Part shown: positions 1-7,860 of the stretch, piece by piece | How positions within the stretch are numbered: the first letter of the stretch is position 1 | How the letters are laid out: every line of letters starts with the position of its first letter | Translations under genes and position numbers: made by a program | Assembly (NCBI RefSeq): GCF_017545445.1 | Contig: NZ_JAFWOM010000067.1 | Location: forward strand, 62,001 to 126,000 | Length of the DNA stretch: 64,000 nt | Direction of reading: 5' to 3' | Source: Fibrobacter sp. | GTDB lineage: Bacteria; Fibrobacterota; Fibrobacteria; Fibrobacterales; Fibrobacteraceae | The notes under the pieces: generated by a model | What the model saw: the letters and a program-made list of their open reading frames with translations, nothing else | What the model was told of the DNA's origin: nothing | Database searches by the model: none

Positions 1-1573
1 CTTTATTCCAGACAAAACGTTCATCTTTGATGTTGCGGATTCCCGACGTGCGTTCACTGCACATGGAAACGACAAGGATGTCCGAATAAGAGAGTTTGTA
101 ATGGCTCACTAAATTTTCATAGCATTCGACAAGCAGTTTTTCTTGTTCGGCAGGATTCGTATAGCGGAATTCCTTGACCGGTTTCCCTTGCGGAGTATTG
201 TTGTAGCATTGCACTCGGATTCCCGTATTTTTATACACCCACTCTAGAATTTTGCAAGTATTGCGGAAGCCTCGATTGAGAACCATCACCGGCATATTGT
301 TAACAAACTCACAATCAATGCCGTTACGCGTGCCGAACAAACGCTGTGCCGGGTCGTAGAAGAAACGTATAATTCCACGTTGTGAGTCGCGTAACAGTTC
401 CGTCAGCGAGTCAATCCATTCGCAAGCAAAATCTTGCCCTTCGTCAATGATGACGGCATCGAAGAAAAACTTTTCTCGCATTTTCTTGTCTTTACGCATC
501 ATCTTTGTCGCTTGCTTTAAGGCCTGCGGCAAATCCTTGTCGTAATACTGGGCGGCATCCTTTCCCATCTTGGGTAGAATTTTCACTGCTTTCGCATACT
601 TTTTGCACCATTCCGAATAAGCGTGAACCTCCACAGGGGCGAAACTCACACCGCCGTCTTTGCCGTACTTGGCGACAACCGCAGCACGGTCGCGTTCCAG
701 CACTTCGTTCATATCACCTTGAAGCTCATCGGCGAGCAAATCGTTATAACAAACAATCGCAACACTTTTCCCGATGCGAGAAAGGCGTAACGCTTCCCAC
801 ACGACCATCCGCGATTTTCCAGAACCGGCCACACCTTCAATACGCATGCGAGGGTTTCTAGAAATAGATTCCATCATCATCTGCTGCATTTCGGTAGCTT
901 GTTCGCTATAGAAACTGTCTTCCCGCAGCAAATCACTTTCTTCTACACGCTCGCCATTACCATCTAAGAAATTTTGCAGCGCAAAGAAAGCTTCTTCATC
1001 CAAAAAATCATTGGCAAATGCACGACCGTTACGGGCTTCCGCGGGAATTTCCAGAATTTCAATTAAACGTTTTTCGAAATGCTTGACATCGAGCAGGTCG
1101 GGCCGCAATAGTGCTCGTTTCCTCGGAATTTCCGCAAGGGGAATTTGCTCTAGATTGTCCATGTCGCTAAAGCACACCGCCCACTGGACGCGTACTCTGT
1201 AAAAGTCTTTGCCTTCAGGACTCCGCAGCAAATGCTTCATGTATTCATGCAAGGGTGCAATCAAGCCTTCGACTTGATCTCGCGGCTTTTTGTCCATCGG
1301 TTTACCGCTCTGGAGCCATACAATTTCGCCATCGTGGGAGTTGCGACTAGTCGCAATTTTTCCCGATTTGCATTCGACGACAAGCAATCCATGCTTGCGA
1401 TGGTAAAAGACGCAATCCACCTCGCGATCCATAGAACCGGTTTCAGGAATGTCAAAATTCAGATGCCGGTTCATCCACACAAACCAATCGTCGCTTAACA
1501 AAGAGGCGATGCGGGCAAGTTCAATTTCGGCACGGGAGGGGTTGTTGGGTTTTACATTAGCACGGATTGTCAT
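1..1573 (-). CDS. NERD-domain UvrD-like helicase, C-terminus outside the window
   Basis: An open frame of 524 codons runs from an ATG at 1573, with an AAGGAG ribosome site 8 bases upstream, off the left edge. The first ~120 residues carry a NERD nuclease-like domain (REVDCVFYH, then LLVVECKSGK). A Walker A (VAGSGKS) lies near residue 248 and a Walker B/motif II (IIDEGQDF) near residue 374, as in superfamily 1 UvrD-type helicases. The missing C-terminal part should hold the remaining helicase motifs. NERD-helicase proteins are assumed to process DNA, some in defence settings, but the substrate is unknown. It lies downstream of the TonB module and has its own ribosome site. The family call is firm; the cellular role is not. 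Confidence 0.85.
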   Translation of the reverse strand, partial: MTIRANVKPNNPSRAEIELARIASLLSDDWFVWMNRHLNFDIPETGSMDREVDCVFYHRKHGLLVVECKSGKIATSRNSHDGEIVWLQSGKPMDKKPRDQVEGLIAPLHEYMKHLLRSPEGKDFYRVRVQWAVCFSDMDNLEQIPLAEIPRKRALLRPDLLDVKHFEKRLIEILEIPAEARNGRAFANDFLDEEAFFALQNFLDGNGERVEESDLLREDSFYSEQATEMQQMMMESISRNPRMRIEGVAGSGKSRMVVWEALRLSRIGKSVAIVCYNDLLADELQGDMNEVLERDRAAVVAKYGKDGGVSFAPVEVHAYSEWCKKYAKAVKILPKMGKDAAQYYDKDLPQALKQATKMMRKDKKMREKFFFDAVIIDEGQDFACEWIDSLTELLRDSQRGIIRFFYDPAQRLFGTRNGIDCEFVNNMPVMVLNRGFRNTCKILEWVYKNTGIRVQCYNNTPQGKPVKEFRYTNPAEQEKLLVECYENLVSHYKLSYSDILVVSMCSERTSGIRNIKDERFVWNK

Positions 1574-1639
1574 ACGCAAGCTCCTTTTATTGCAATAATA
1601 GAATTAATGGGCTTGTTTTTGAATTAAAGTGCGGCGAAT

Positions 1640-2785
1640 TTACTTAGCATTTTCCATTTCAAGCAAATCGGCTTGCAAGGTAGCATCGGTTGGATAATAG
1701 GTCAACGCTAGCTTCAACAAACGTACGGCTTCGTCGGTGCGTTTTTGGGCGTGGGCATCGTAGGCCATGTTTTTGAAGCCGAAAACTGCTTCGGCGTTTC
1801 CGTTTTTGGCAGCGAGTTCGTAAGCGGATTCTGCACGGTCATAGAATTTAGAATCGTAGGCGAGGTTTCCGAGGAATATTGCGGCATCCGAAAAATCTGG
1901 CTTAATTTGCAAAATGTTGTTTAATATTTCCATCGCGACATACGGTTTCTTGTCTTCGGCGAGGACATCGGCGAGCTTGTACATAATTTGCGTATCGTCG
2001 ATTTTTACGCTGAGGGCTTCGCGGTAGGCGTTGGCACTTTCTTCAAAGTTTTTGTTCAAGCGATAGACATCGCCAAGATAGACGAGGAAATCGGATTCTT
2101 CGGGATGGAGCGTGTATCCTTCGCGGATTACGGCAACGGCTCGGTCAAAGTCATTCAACGCGATGTTTGCTTCGGAGAGCTGATAGACGATGCTGATATC
2201 ATTTTTGTCGAGGCGGTAAGCGTTCTCGATGGCACGCAATGCGCCGACTTTATCGCCGGTTTTATTGTAGGCTTCGCCGAGGTAGAGCCAGCCAGAAATG
2301 TTGTCCGGGTCAAGTTTTAATGCACGGTGATAAACGGCAATGCATTCCGCGTATTGCTTGAGGCGGAAATAGACGCTAGCCATATTGAACAGAGCCGGGA
2401 CAAAAGAGCCGCTCGAATAGTCAACAGCTTTGCGGTAAGCTGCTGCCGCTTCTGGATATTTTTCCATTTGGTACAAGCTATTTGCGATGTTGAAACTCAC
2501 CGCTACGGGGTCTGCTCCGCGAGTTTCGGCTTTGCGGTAAAGTGTAATGGCTTGCTTGTATTTGCCATCGCGATAAAGAGCGTTTGCGCGTTCCATTAAA
2601 TCAAAGGAGGACTGCGCCGCAAGGGAAACGGAAGCAAGTAAAAAGACGACAATGCCGAGACGAAAGACGATAGACGATAGACGAAAGGATTGTCGCGAAC
2701 CCTCGTTTAGACACTTCGGCAGATTCGGTTTACCACTCAGGGACCTTGCTATAAAAAGTTTTTTCAAGTTACAAAACATATTCAT
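1640..2785 (-). CDS. Exported TPR protein of the TonB2-type module
   Basis: A 381-residue protein made largely of tetratricopeptide repeats, from about residue 60 to 370 (e.g. ANALYRDGKYKQAI, WLYLGEAYNKTGDKVGAL). ATG 2785 is preferred over the upstream GTG 2797 because GAGGAA sits just upstream of it. The hydrophobic signal core (about residues 41-56) follows an unusually long n-region, which is encoded by a dispersed repeat and by a heptamer array at 2657-2690. In Vibrio-type TonB2 clusters a TPR gene ends the operon, as here, and probably helps assemble or regulate the transenvelope complex. The exact partner is inferred. Confidence 0.85.
   Translation of the reverse strand: MNMFCNLKKLFIARSLSGKPNLPKCLNEGSRQSFRLSSIVFRLGIVVFLLASVSLAAQSSFDLMERANALYRDGKYKQAITLYRKAETRGADPVAVSFNIANSLYQMEKYPEAAAAYRKAVDYSSGSFVPALFNMASVYFRLKQYAECIAVYHRALKLDPDNISGWLYLGEAYNKTGDKVGALRAIENAYRLDKNDISIVYQLSEANIALNDFDRAVAVIREGYTLHPEESDFLVYLGDVYRLNKNFEESANAYREALSVKIDDTQIMYKLADVLAEDKKPYVAMEILNNILQIKPDFSDAAIFLGNLAYDSKFYDRAESAYELAAKNGNAEAVFGFKNMAYDAHAQKRTDEAVRLLKLALTYYPTDATLQADLLEMENAK
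2657..2690. repeat. Degenerate heptamer array inside a signal-peptide coding region
   Basis: Four to five units with 7-base period (GACGAAA, GACGATA, GACGATA, GACGAAA). The array lies inside the TPR gene and encodes part of the n- and h-region of its signal peptide. Confidence 0.75.
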
Positions 2786-2798
2786 CAAATTCCTCACT

Positions 2799-2824
2799 AG
2801 ATCCCCGCCTTCGCGGGGATGACA
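2799..2824. repeat. Dispersed palindromic element
   Basis: A hairpin built on CCCCGCCTTCGCGGGG followed by ATGACA. The same 26 bases occur in inverted orientation at 33938-33963, and a close variant lies inside the mcrB-like gene at 36963. It resembles the REP-like intergenic palindromes known from many bacteria. Confidence 0.75.
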
Positions 2825-2858
2825 TAAAATCTTATTTCAACAACACGCATCCAACGGC

Positions 2859-2937
2859 CTACTAACCACATCTCACTTTCTACTAACCACTGTTTACTAA
2901 TCACTGTTTACTAACCACTAATCACTAACCACTAATC
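2859..2937. repeat. Heptamer array (CTAAYCA type)
   Basis: About ten degenerate 7-base units such as ACTAACC, ACTAATC and ACTGTTT between the tonB-like gene and the TPR gene. The array runs into the last codons of the tonB-like gene. Confidence 0.8.
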
Positions 2938-3576
2938 TCTAAATTTCACTTCGAAGGGTTGTTCCATGCCGCAGAAGGCGACTGCTTTGCCGTCTTTTTC
3001 AGCGGGAATGAACGTCATGCTGGCGATGGCGTCCTTACCCGCTTGCGCAAGCCCCGAACCTGCCGGCGATTCCTCAATCACCTTGATATCATAAGCACGA
3101 CCGCCCACATCGACGCAGAAACTGAGACGCAACATAGCGTCGATTTCGCGATCGCGGATTTGCGGCGGCACTTGGAAATTCGCCATAGAGCGACTTTCGG
3201 GCTTTTTATCGACATCGCCTTTCCCCGCAGACATCGCACCGCCACGAAAATCGGCCACGAGTTCATCGCTAATTGCAGCACCAGCCGTTCCCGAAACCGC
3301 ACCGAGGTTCATCGCAAAACGCGGCCCCGCCTTGGGAGAACGCGAGTTGGACTTTTGGCGGTTCGGCTTGCGAGCCGTGTGCTTTTTCTCGACTTTCTTT
3401 TCGACTTCTTCGATTTTCTTCACAGCGACTTCGGTCTTGACGAATTTGCGTTCATGGAAGACTTTGCCGTTCAAGAACAAATTCGCCATCGTCACGGAAA
3501 AAACGAGCACCACGCTCGCGAGGATTGCCGCGAGAAGGATTGTAAAACGCTTTAATAATTTCTTAACAAGTTTCAT
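2932..3576 (-). CDS. TonB-like energy transducer
   Basis: A 214-residue inner-membrane protein with one N-terminal transmembrane helix (about residues 13-34). A charged spacer rich in Lys, Glu and Val follows (KKIEEVEKKVEKK), where classical TonB has Pro-Lys repeats. The C-terminal TonB fold is at about 140-214 (DAMLRLSFCVDVGGRAYDIK, then ASMTFIPAEKDGKAV). It should pass proton-motive energy from ExbB/ExbD to an outer-membrane receptor, plausibly the one at 9551-12034. It follows exbD and precedes the TPR gene, the TonB2-type order. A low-proline, Lys/Glu-rich spacer is unusual but tolerated in the family. Confidence 0.85.
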   Translation of the reverse strand: MKLVKKLLKRFTILLAAILASVVLVFSVTMANLFLNGKVFHERKFVKTEVAVKKIEEVEKKVEKKHTARKPNRQKSNSRSPKAGPRFAMNLGAVSGTAGAAISDELVADFRGGAMSAGKGDVDKKPESRSMANFQVPPQIRDREIDAMLRLSFCVDVGGRAYDIKVIEESPAGSGLAQAGKDAIASMTFIPAEKDGKAVAFCGMEQPFEVKFRD

Positions 3577-3595
3577 TTAATTCCTAGATCCTTCG

Positions 3596-3690
3596 ACGGA
3601 GTTTACCCTGAGCTTGTCGAACGGGCTCAGGATGACAAAGTGCTATTTCAAGAATTTATTGGATTGCTTCGCTACGCTCGCAATGACGCA
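3596..3690. repeat. Dispersed repeats between exbD and tonB
   Basis: Two palindromic elements of the ATGACA-ended type: one around CTGAGCTTGTCGAAC at 3609-3640, and one around GCTTCGCTACGCTCGCAATG at 3665-3685. No gene is supported here. Confidence 0.65.
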
Positions 3691-3730
3691 ATCATCTTCT
3701 TTGAAAAAGCGATTCTTAAACAGCATTTCC

Positions 3731-3768
3731 TTCCTACCGTCTACTTCCTACTGCCTACTAGCCATCAC
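3731..3768. repeat. Heptamer array (CTACNNN type)
   Basis: Five 7-base units (CTACCGT, CTACTTC, CTACTGC, CTACTAG and a partial one) abut the 3' end of exbD, so the array lies immediately downstream of that gene. Confidence 0.7.
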
Positions 3769-4169
3769 TCTGCTTGTGCCGCGATGGAGACTTTTTTCAC
3801 ACCCGCCAAATTGCACATGTCAATGACCTGGACGAGTACACCTGTTTCTGCTTCTTTGTCCGCAATCACTACGGCTTCGCGGTCGGGCGTTTTTGCTAGC
3901 GATTGCTTCAAAATATCCTGCAAGCTTGCCAAATCCACCTGACGTTCATTCATGTGAATCGTTCCTTCACGCGTAATCGCAATGAGCAAGTTTTCTTTTT
4001 CAAGCTGGCTTGCCGATTGCGCTTGCGGTTTCGTCACATCGACACCCGTTTCGCGAGTGAACGACGACGTTACGACAAAGAAGATGAGGAGGATGAACAC
4101 GATGTCCATCAGCGGGCCCATCTCGATGCCCATATCTTTTTGTTTTCTTCTCGGTAAATTAAAGTCCAT
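3765..4169 (-). CDS. exbD: ExbD-like biopolymer transport protein
   Basis: 134 residues with the ExbD/TolR layout: a short cytoplasmic N-terminus, one transmembrane helix (GPLMDIVFILLIFF) carrying the conserved proton-path Asp at residue 22, and a periplasmic domain ending near KKVSIAAQAE. It forms the stator channel with the ExbB protein encoded just upstream and powers TonB. A dispersed repeat fills the short gap to exbB (4183-4211). In the TonB2-type order this is ExbD2. Confidence 0.92.
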   Translation of the reverse strand: MDFNLPRRKQKDMGIEMGPLMDIVFILLIFFVVTSSFTRETGVDVTKPQAQSASQLEKENLLIAITREGTIHMNERQVDLASLQDILKQSLAKTPDREAVVIADKEAETGVLVQVIDMCNLAGVKKVSIAAQAE

Positions 4170-4182
4170 AACAAATCCTTTA

Positions 4183-4211
4183 GATTGCTTCGCCTACGGC
4201 TCGCAATGACA
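4183..4211. repeat. Dispersed palindrome at the exbB/exbD junction
   Basis: GCTTCGCCTACGGCTCGCAATGACA, written in two parts GCTTCGCCTACGG and CTCGCAATGACA, resembles the element at 3665-3690. It overlaps the last codons of exbB, so the repeat supplies the exbB C-terminus (CHCEP). Confidence 0.65.
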
Positions 4212-4913
4212 ATTTACGGTCGCAAAATAGTTGTCGATCACCGTTGCACCAAGTTCCATCTCTTGCTTGAGCATTTCAATGCGTTCATCAAGACGTTGTT
4301 TCAAAAGCGTTAGCGGAAAAGCCACCAAAAGTCCGCTTTGTGTAGAAATCAGAGCTTCCGAAATGCCGTCCGCCATCAGCACTGGGTTCTGATTGCCGTA
4401 TAACGTAATCACTTCAAACGTCGAGACCATACCTGTTACCGTTCCAAGCAAGCCCAAAAGCGGAGCGGCAGCGGCCATCACCGAAATGATGTGATTGCCC
4501 TGCTCCATGTAGCGTACGCTTTTCATCATGCGCACTTGCATGTAATCGCAAAATTCATCGTAATTCTTCTGAGCCACTTCAATCGCATACGAAAATTCTC
4601 TTGAGAGGAATCCGCCACGTTTGCGGAGCCTCTGGAGAGCCACCGCTTCGCAGTATTCTTTTGCAGGGGCATTCGCGATTCCGTGTGCGTCACCAATTTT
4701 TGAGACAGAACCTTCGCCGTTTAAATCACGTTGCATGCGTCTCACGACTTTGTGGACGTCATTCCTGAAAGAATCACCGCCAATGCGCATCCAGCTCGCA
4801 AAAAGGAAGTAGAACCCGACGACACCTGCCAAGAGGATGGGGAGCATCACCACGCCGCCCGCCTCGTAAGTGTTCCGCAAGGATTCTATGAATATGTAGT
4901 ACGTGTTAGTCAT
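4194..4913 (-). CDS. exbB: ExbB/TolQ-type proton channel subunit (ExbB2)
   Basis: A MotA/TolQ/ExbB protein of 239 residues from ATG 4913; the longer frame from 4949 has no better ribosome site. Three transmembrane helices are visible: one N-terminal (VVMLPILLAGVVGFYFLF) and two around the signature LLGLLGTVTGMVSTF and the segment TQSGLLVAFPLTLL. With ExbD it makes the proton-driven motor energising TonB. The last residues come from a dispersed repeat. A GIY-YIG gene separates it from the TtpC-like gene upstream, although these two genes are normally adjacent. Confidence 0.9.
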   Translation of the reverse strand: MTNTYYIFIESLRNTYEAGGVVMLPILLAGVVGFYFLFASWMRIGGDSFRNDVHKVVRRMQRDLNGEGSVSKIGDAHGIANAPAKEYCEAVALQRLRKRGGFLSREFSYAIEVAQKNYDEFCDYMQVRMMKSVRYMEQGNHIISVMAAAAPLLGLLGTVTGMVSTFEVITLYGNQNPVLMADGISEALISTQSGLLVAFPLTLLKQRLDERIEMLKQEMELGATVIDNYFATVNCHCEP

Positions 4914-4945
4914 ATATTCATTTCCGCATAGCCACTTCGATAAAA

Positions 4946-5233
4946 TCAATGCCTCTGCTTTTCTCTAGAAAGGTCGGTGAGCCTGTCGAACCGCCCCTGA
5001 ATCAGAGCTTCTTTTTTTGCCCGACTCCAACCTTGAACCTGTTTTTCTCTCGCAAATGCATCATCAACTCTCTGAAATTCTTCAAAATAAACAAGTTCTA
5101 CAGGACGATGTTTTCTTGTATAATTTGCTCCTAAGCCTGAATTATGTTCCATGACACGCTTTTCCAATTCTCTTGTACTTCCAGTATAGTATGAACCATC
5201 CGAACATTTTAATATATACATATAGCTACTCAT
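4946..5233 (-). CDS. Small GIY-YIG nuclease
   Basis: A 95-residue single-domain GIY-YIG protein of the UPF0213/YhbQ type. It shows YMYILKCSDGSYYTG (the GIY...YIG core), ELEKRVMEHNSG and FAREKQVQGWSRAKKEALI. Single-domain members are thought to be nucleases, but their cellular role is unclear. The C-terminal residues (GRFDRLTDLSRE) are encoded by a dispersed repeat at 4972-4992, and a near copy of that repeat lies upstream at 5327-5347. The gene therefore sits as a repeat-bounded unit inside the exbB cluster. Family assignment is firm; mobility is inference. Confidence 0.88.
   Translation of the reverse strand: MSSYMYILKCSDGSYYTGSTRELEKRVMEHNSGLGANYTRKHRPVELVYFEEFQRVDDAFAREKQVQGWSRAKKEALIQGRFDRLTDLSREKQRH
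4972..4992. repeat. Left copy of a direct repeat flanking the GIY-YIG gene
   Basis: GGTCGGTGAGCC-TGTCGAACC matches GGTTGGTGAGCT-TGCCGAACC at 5327-5347 in 18 of 21 positions, same orientation. The two copies enclose the GIY-YIG gene. Confidence 0.75.
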
Positions 5234-5264
5234 ATTAAAAATTCCTTTTTCTCTTGTTCACTTC

Positions 5265-5360
5265 GGCCCTTCGGCAACACTTCGATAAACTCAGTGCACC
5301 GGCTCAGGGACCTTATTTTTCGTCAAGGTTGGTGAGCTTGCCGAACCACAGGGACCTTAT
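5265..5360. repeat. Repeat cluster upstream of the GIY-YIG gene, with right copy of the direct repeat
   Basis: Contains CTTCGGCCCTTCGG, ACTTCGATAAACTCAGTG, the phrase CAGGGACCTTAT twice, and the 5327-5347 direct repeat copy. The stretch is non-coding and separates the GIY-YIG gene from the TtpC-like gene. Confidence 0.7.
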
Positions 5361-5366
5361 AAGTAA

Positions 5367-6926
5367 TCAGTCAACTTTTTCCTTTCCGAAGACTTTATTC
5401 ATAAGCGAGGTGCTTTGCACATAGAGTTCGCTCGTTATCTTTTCAATTTTTTCACTCAGGAGACCATGCAGAATCATCACAGGGATTGCAATGACAAGAC
5501 CCATTTCTGTTGTGACAAGTGCTTCGGAAATACCGCCCGCTAGCACGCGGGCATCATTTGTTCCGACTTCGGTAATCACAGTAAAGAGCGTGATGATGCC
5601 CGTCACTGTTCCTAGCAGTCCCAAGAGCGGAGCGATTGTGCCCATCGCGGCCAAAAGACCCATACGGCGTTCGAGTTTTGGCTGCTCACGGAGCAAAGCC
5701 TCTTGCAAGGAGCGTTCCGCATTTTCACGAGTGTCGTTTACCTTGTTCAGGACGGAGAAAAGCACCATCGAAAGGCTCGTTTCTTTTTTGAGGCAAAGCA
5801 TCGCGGCATCGTCATATTTCTTTTCGGCGACAAGCAAGTCCAGCTTTTTGATAAAGCGACGGCCAATCTTTCCGCGGTAAGAAAGCACCAGGAGACGTTC
5901 AAGGAAAAGCAGAAGAGCAATAATCGCGACTAATGCCAACGGATACATCACAATGCCGCCCTTCTTGAAGAACGCTTTGAATTTTTCCGTCCAAGTTAAT
6001 TCCTTGACATCAGAAATAGAATTCTTGATGGCTTTGTTCTGCAAGACATCCAAAGGAATCGCGATTGTTGCTGACTGCGACGCACTTGCCGCAGAGCCTG
6101 ACAATGTCCCCGCCTGATTCACGGCCTGCTTGATATTTGCGGCCATTTCCGTCGGCAAATTTGCGTTCCATTCAAAAACTTTGCCTTGCAGTGCACCTGA
6201 ACGCATCAAGGCCTGCACGTTGCCATTGTCGTTTGCGACTTCGCCGAGGAACACAGTTCCCATGCGTAAGCGATTCACGTTCACATCCGGGCGGGAACCC
6301 ACTTGCGAAATTTCAGCACCGTAGAATTGCGTATAAGTGACTTCGTGGCGTTTCAGCAAATCATCCATGAAGCCTTGCACCGCAGCAATCGTATTCGGCA
6401 CCTTCTTTTCGGCTTCAATATTTGCCTGCTTCAAGCGTAACAGGCGAGCGTTCATTCCGACCGGGTAATCGCCGGCAACATCGCCAAGCGTCTTTTCAAT
6501 CGAGAGTTTCACTTGTGTATTGAAAGCATCAAAAGAAATTTCTTCGCCCTTGGCTTTTTCTTCCGCTTCTTCGGTGACGTTCTTGCTCGACATCGCTTCT
6601 TCGGTGACGCGGCCCAAATCCGTCGAAAGCTTGGAATAGCGGCCATCGAGTTCACGCGTTTTGTTCTGGTGCTCTTCGGTCATCTGCGATTCCGCATAGC
6701 GATTGCTCCAATGCTTGGCATCGAGCTTTTCAAGCGAATCTGCTTTTTGCATGCGGATGCGGGTGAGCGTTTCGACTTCACGTTGCAAATTGCGGACTTC
6801 GACTTGCAACAAGGAATCCTTGATGCGGGCTTCGTCTTCGGCGTTTTTCTTGTCGCTACTCCACGGCCACGCAAAAGCTGAGGACGCGAGCATAAGGATG
6901 ACGGCTGTTGATTGCAAAAATCTCAT
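5367..6926 (-). CDS. TtpC-like ExbB protein with periplasmic DUF3450-like domain
   Basis: 519 residues. A signal peptide (ILMLASSAFAWPW) precedes a coiled-coil periplasmic region (about 25-300) and then a MotA/TolQ/ExbB channel domain: helix near 330-352 (IVMYPLALVAIIALLLFLE), then APLLGLLGTVTGIITLF and TTEMGLVIAIPVMIL. This is the layout of TtpC of Vibrio TonB2 systems. The periplasmic part resembles the preceding DUF3450 protein: heptad-rich coil, then MGTVFLGEVANDNGNV and VFEWNANL matching ILRIGNQWMVYVDENGSV and VYEWNENL there. Its start codon overlaps the stop of the DUF3450 gene (TAATG), implying coupled translation. It probably couples the motor to the rest of the envelope complex. Confidence 0.88.
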   Translation of the reverse strand: MRFLQSTAVILMLASSAFAWPWSSDKKNAEDEARIKDSLLQVEVRNLQREVETLTRIRMQKADSLEKLDAKHWSNRYAESQMTEEHQNKTRELDGRYSKLSTDLGRVTEEAMSSKNVTEEAEEKAKGEEISFDAFNTQVKLSIEKTLGDVAGDYPVGMNARLLRLKQANIEAEKKVPNTIAAVQGFMDDLLKRHEVTYTQFYGAEISQVGSRPDVNVNRLRMGTVFLGEVANDNGNVQALMRSGALQGKVFEWNANLPTEMAANIKQAVNQAGTLSGSAASASQSATIAIPLDVLQNKAIKNSISDVKELTWTEKFKAFFKKGGIVMYPLALVAIIALLLFLERLLVLSYRGKIGRRFIKKLDLLVAEKKYDDAAMLCLKKETSLSMVLFSVLNKVNDTRENAERSLQEALLREQPKLERRMGLLAAMGTIAPLLGLLGTVTGIITLFTVITEVGTNDARVLAGGISEALVTTEMGLVIAIPVMILHGLLSEKIEKITSELYVQSTSLMNKVFGKEKVD

Positions 6927-7762
6927 TACTTACCCCCTCCCACAACAGAAAGGCTTACAGGCAAGTTTACAATCTGAGGAGGCTTTTTCGCCTGCTTCAC
7001 TTCTATTGCCAATTTCACAGCAGCACGTTCTTCCAGATTCAAATTTTCATTCCATTCATAAACAACATTACCATTTTCGATTTTGCGTTCCAAGCGGCCG
7101 TAAACAGAACCGTTTTCATCGACATAGACCATCCACTGGTTACCAATGCGGAGAATCGAAGCGTTCACGATTTCGCCATCCTTGCGGGTCAAAGGGCTAT
7201 TGACAATCGCGACTTCGTCGCCGAACTTGATTTCTTCTCCAAGCAAAGACTTGAGGCGAGAAAACGCTTCTTCTTCGGTCACATTGCCGCTTTCGATTTC
7301 ACGCGTCAAGGACTTTGCACGATCCAGCCTGCTTTCGCGTTCCCACGGGAGCGTCTGCGAAATTTGCGTTTCCAACTGCTTGCTGATTTTGGCAAGTTCC
7401 AAACGCAATGCACGGCGTTTGGCGGCCACATTTTCGCTCTTGTTCTTTGCACGCGCCTGTTTGTTGCGTTCTTGCTGGAGGCTTGCAGCCACTTTACGGA
7501 TTTTTGCATTCAGGCTATCAATTTCTGCAAGGCGGCGTTCCGAATCTGCCTTATAGCGTTGTTCCAGCAACTTATGACGCGAAACATCAGCACGTAGCAT
7601 AGAATCCGTCGCCGCAATTCTCGTATTCAATGTCTGGATTTCGGAATTCAGCATTTCCTTTTGCATTTTCAAGTCGCGAATTTCGGACTCGTAATCTGCA
7701 AAAGCAATGCCCGAAAGCGAGAAAACTAAAACCGCAAAAGGCAATATATTCAATCTTTTCAT
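6926..7762 (-). CDS. DUF3450 periplasmic protein, first gene of the TonB2 module
   Basis: 278 residues with a signal peptide (ILPFAVLVFSLSGIAFA), a long coiled coil (about 22-150, e.g. KMQKEMLNSEIQTLNTRIA) and a globular C-terminal half. DUF3450 proteins head TonB2-type clusters (DUF3450, TtpC, ExbB, ExbD, TonB, TPR), and that full set is present here in order. It overlaps the next gene by the TAATG arrangement. A promoter of the shared sigma motif lies 35-67 bases upstream of the start (7797-7829). Confidence 0.85.
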   Translation of the reverse strand: MKRLNILPFAVLVFSLSGIAFADYESEIRDLKMQKEMLNSEIQTLNTRIAATDSMLRADVSRHKLLEQRYKADSERRLAEIDSLNAKIRKVAASLQQERNKQARAKNKSENVAAKRRALRLELAKISKQLETQISQTLPWERESRLDRAKSLTREIESGNVTEEEAFSRLKSLLGEEIKFGDEVAIVNSPLTRKDGEIVNASILRIGNQWMVYVDENGSVYGRLERKIENGNVVYEWNENLNLEERAAVKLAIEVKQAKKPPQIVNLPVSLSVVGGGK

Positions 7763-7796
7763 AATTTTTCCAAATAGGTTGTCTCTAAATTACATT

Positions 7797-7829
7797 ATTT
7801 AAACACCTGAACGCTTCAAAAGTGTCACC
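7797..7829 (-). promoter_or_regulatory. Shared bipartite promoter motif, site C (DUF3450/TonB module)
   Basis: Read on the minus strand: GGTGACACTTTT, exactly 10 bases, GGTGTTTAAATA. The same two blocks with the same spacing occur at 12057-12089 and 15935-15967. Layout fits an ECF-type -35/-10 pair. Confidence 0.7.
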
Positions 7830-7860
7830 GTGTTTGAAGATTTTTTTGAAATGGATTTAA

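Noticed and set aside
505..861. Plus-strand open frame at the left end
   Set aside because: Opposite to the NERD helicase, which has intact motifs in its own frame.
2859..2937. CRISPR-like repetition
   Set aside because: The period is 7 bases with degenerate units and no spacers; it is a minisatellite-type array.
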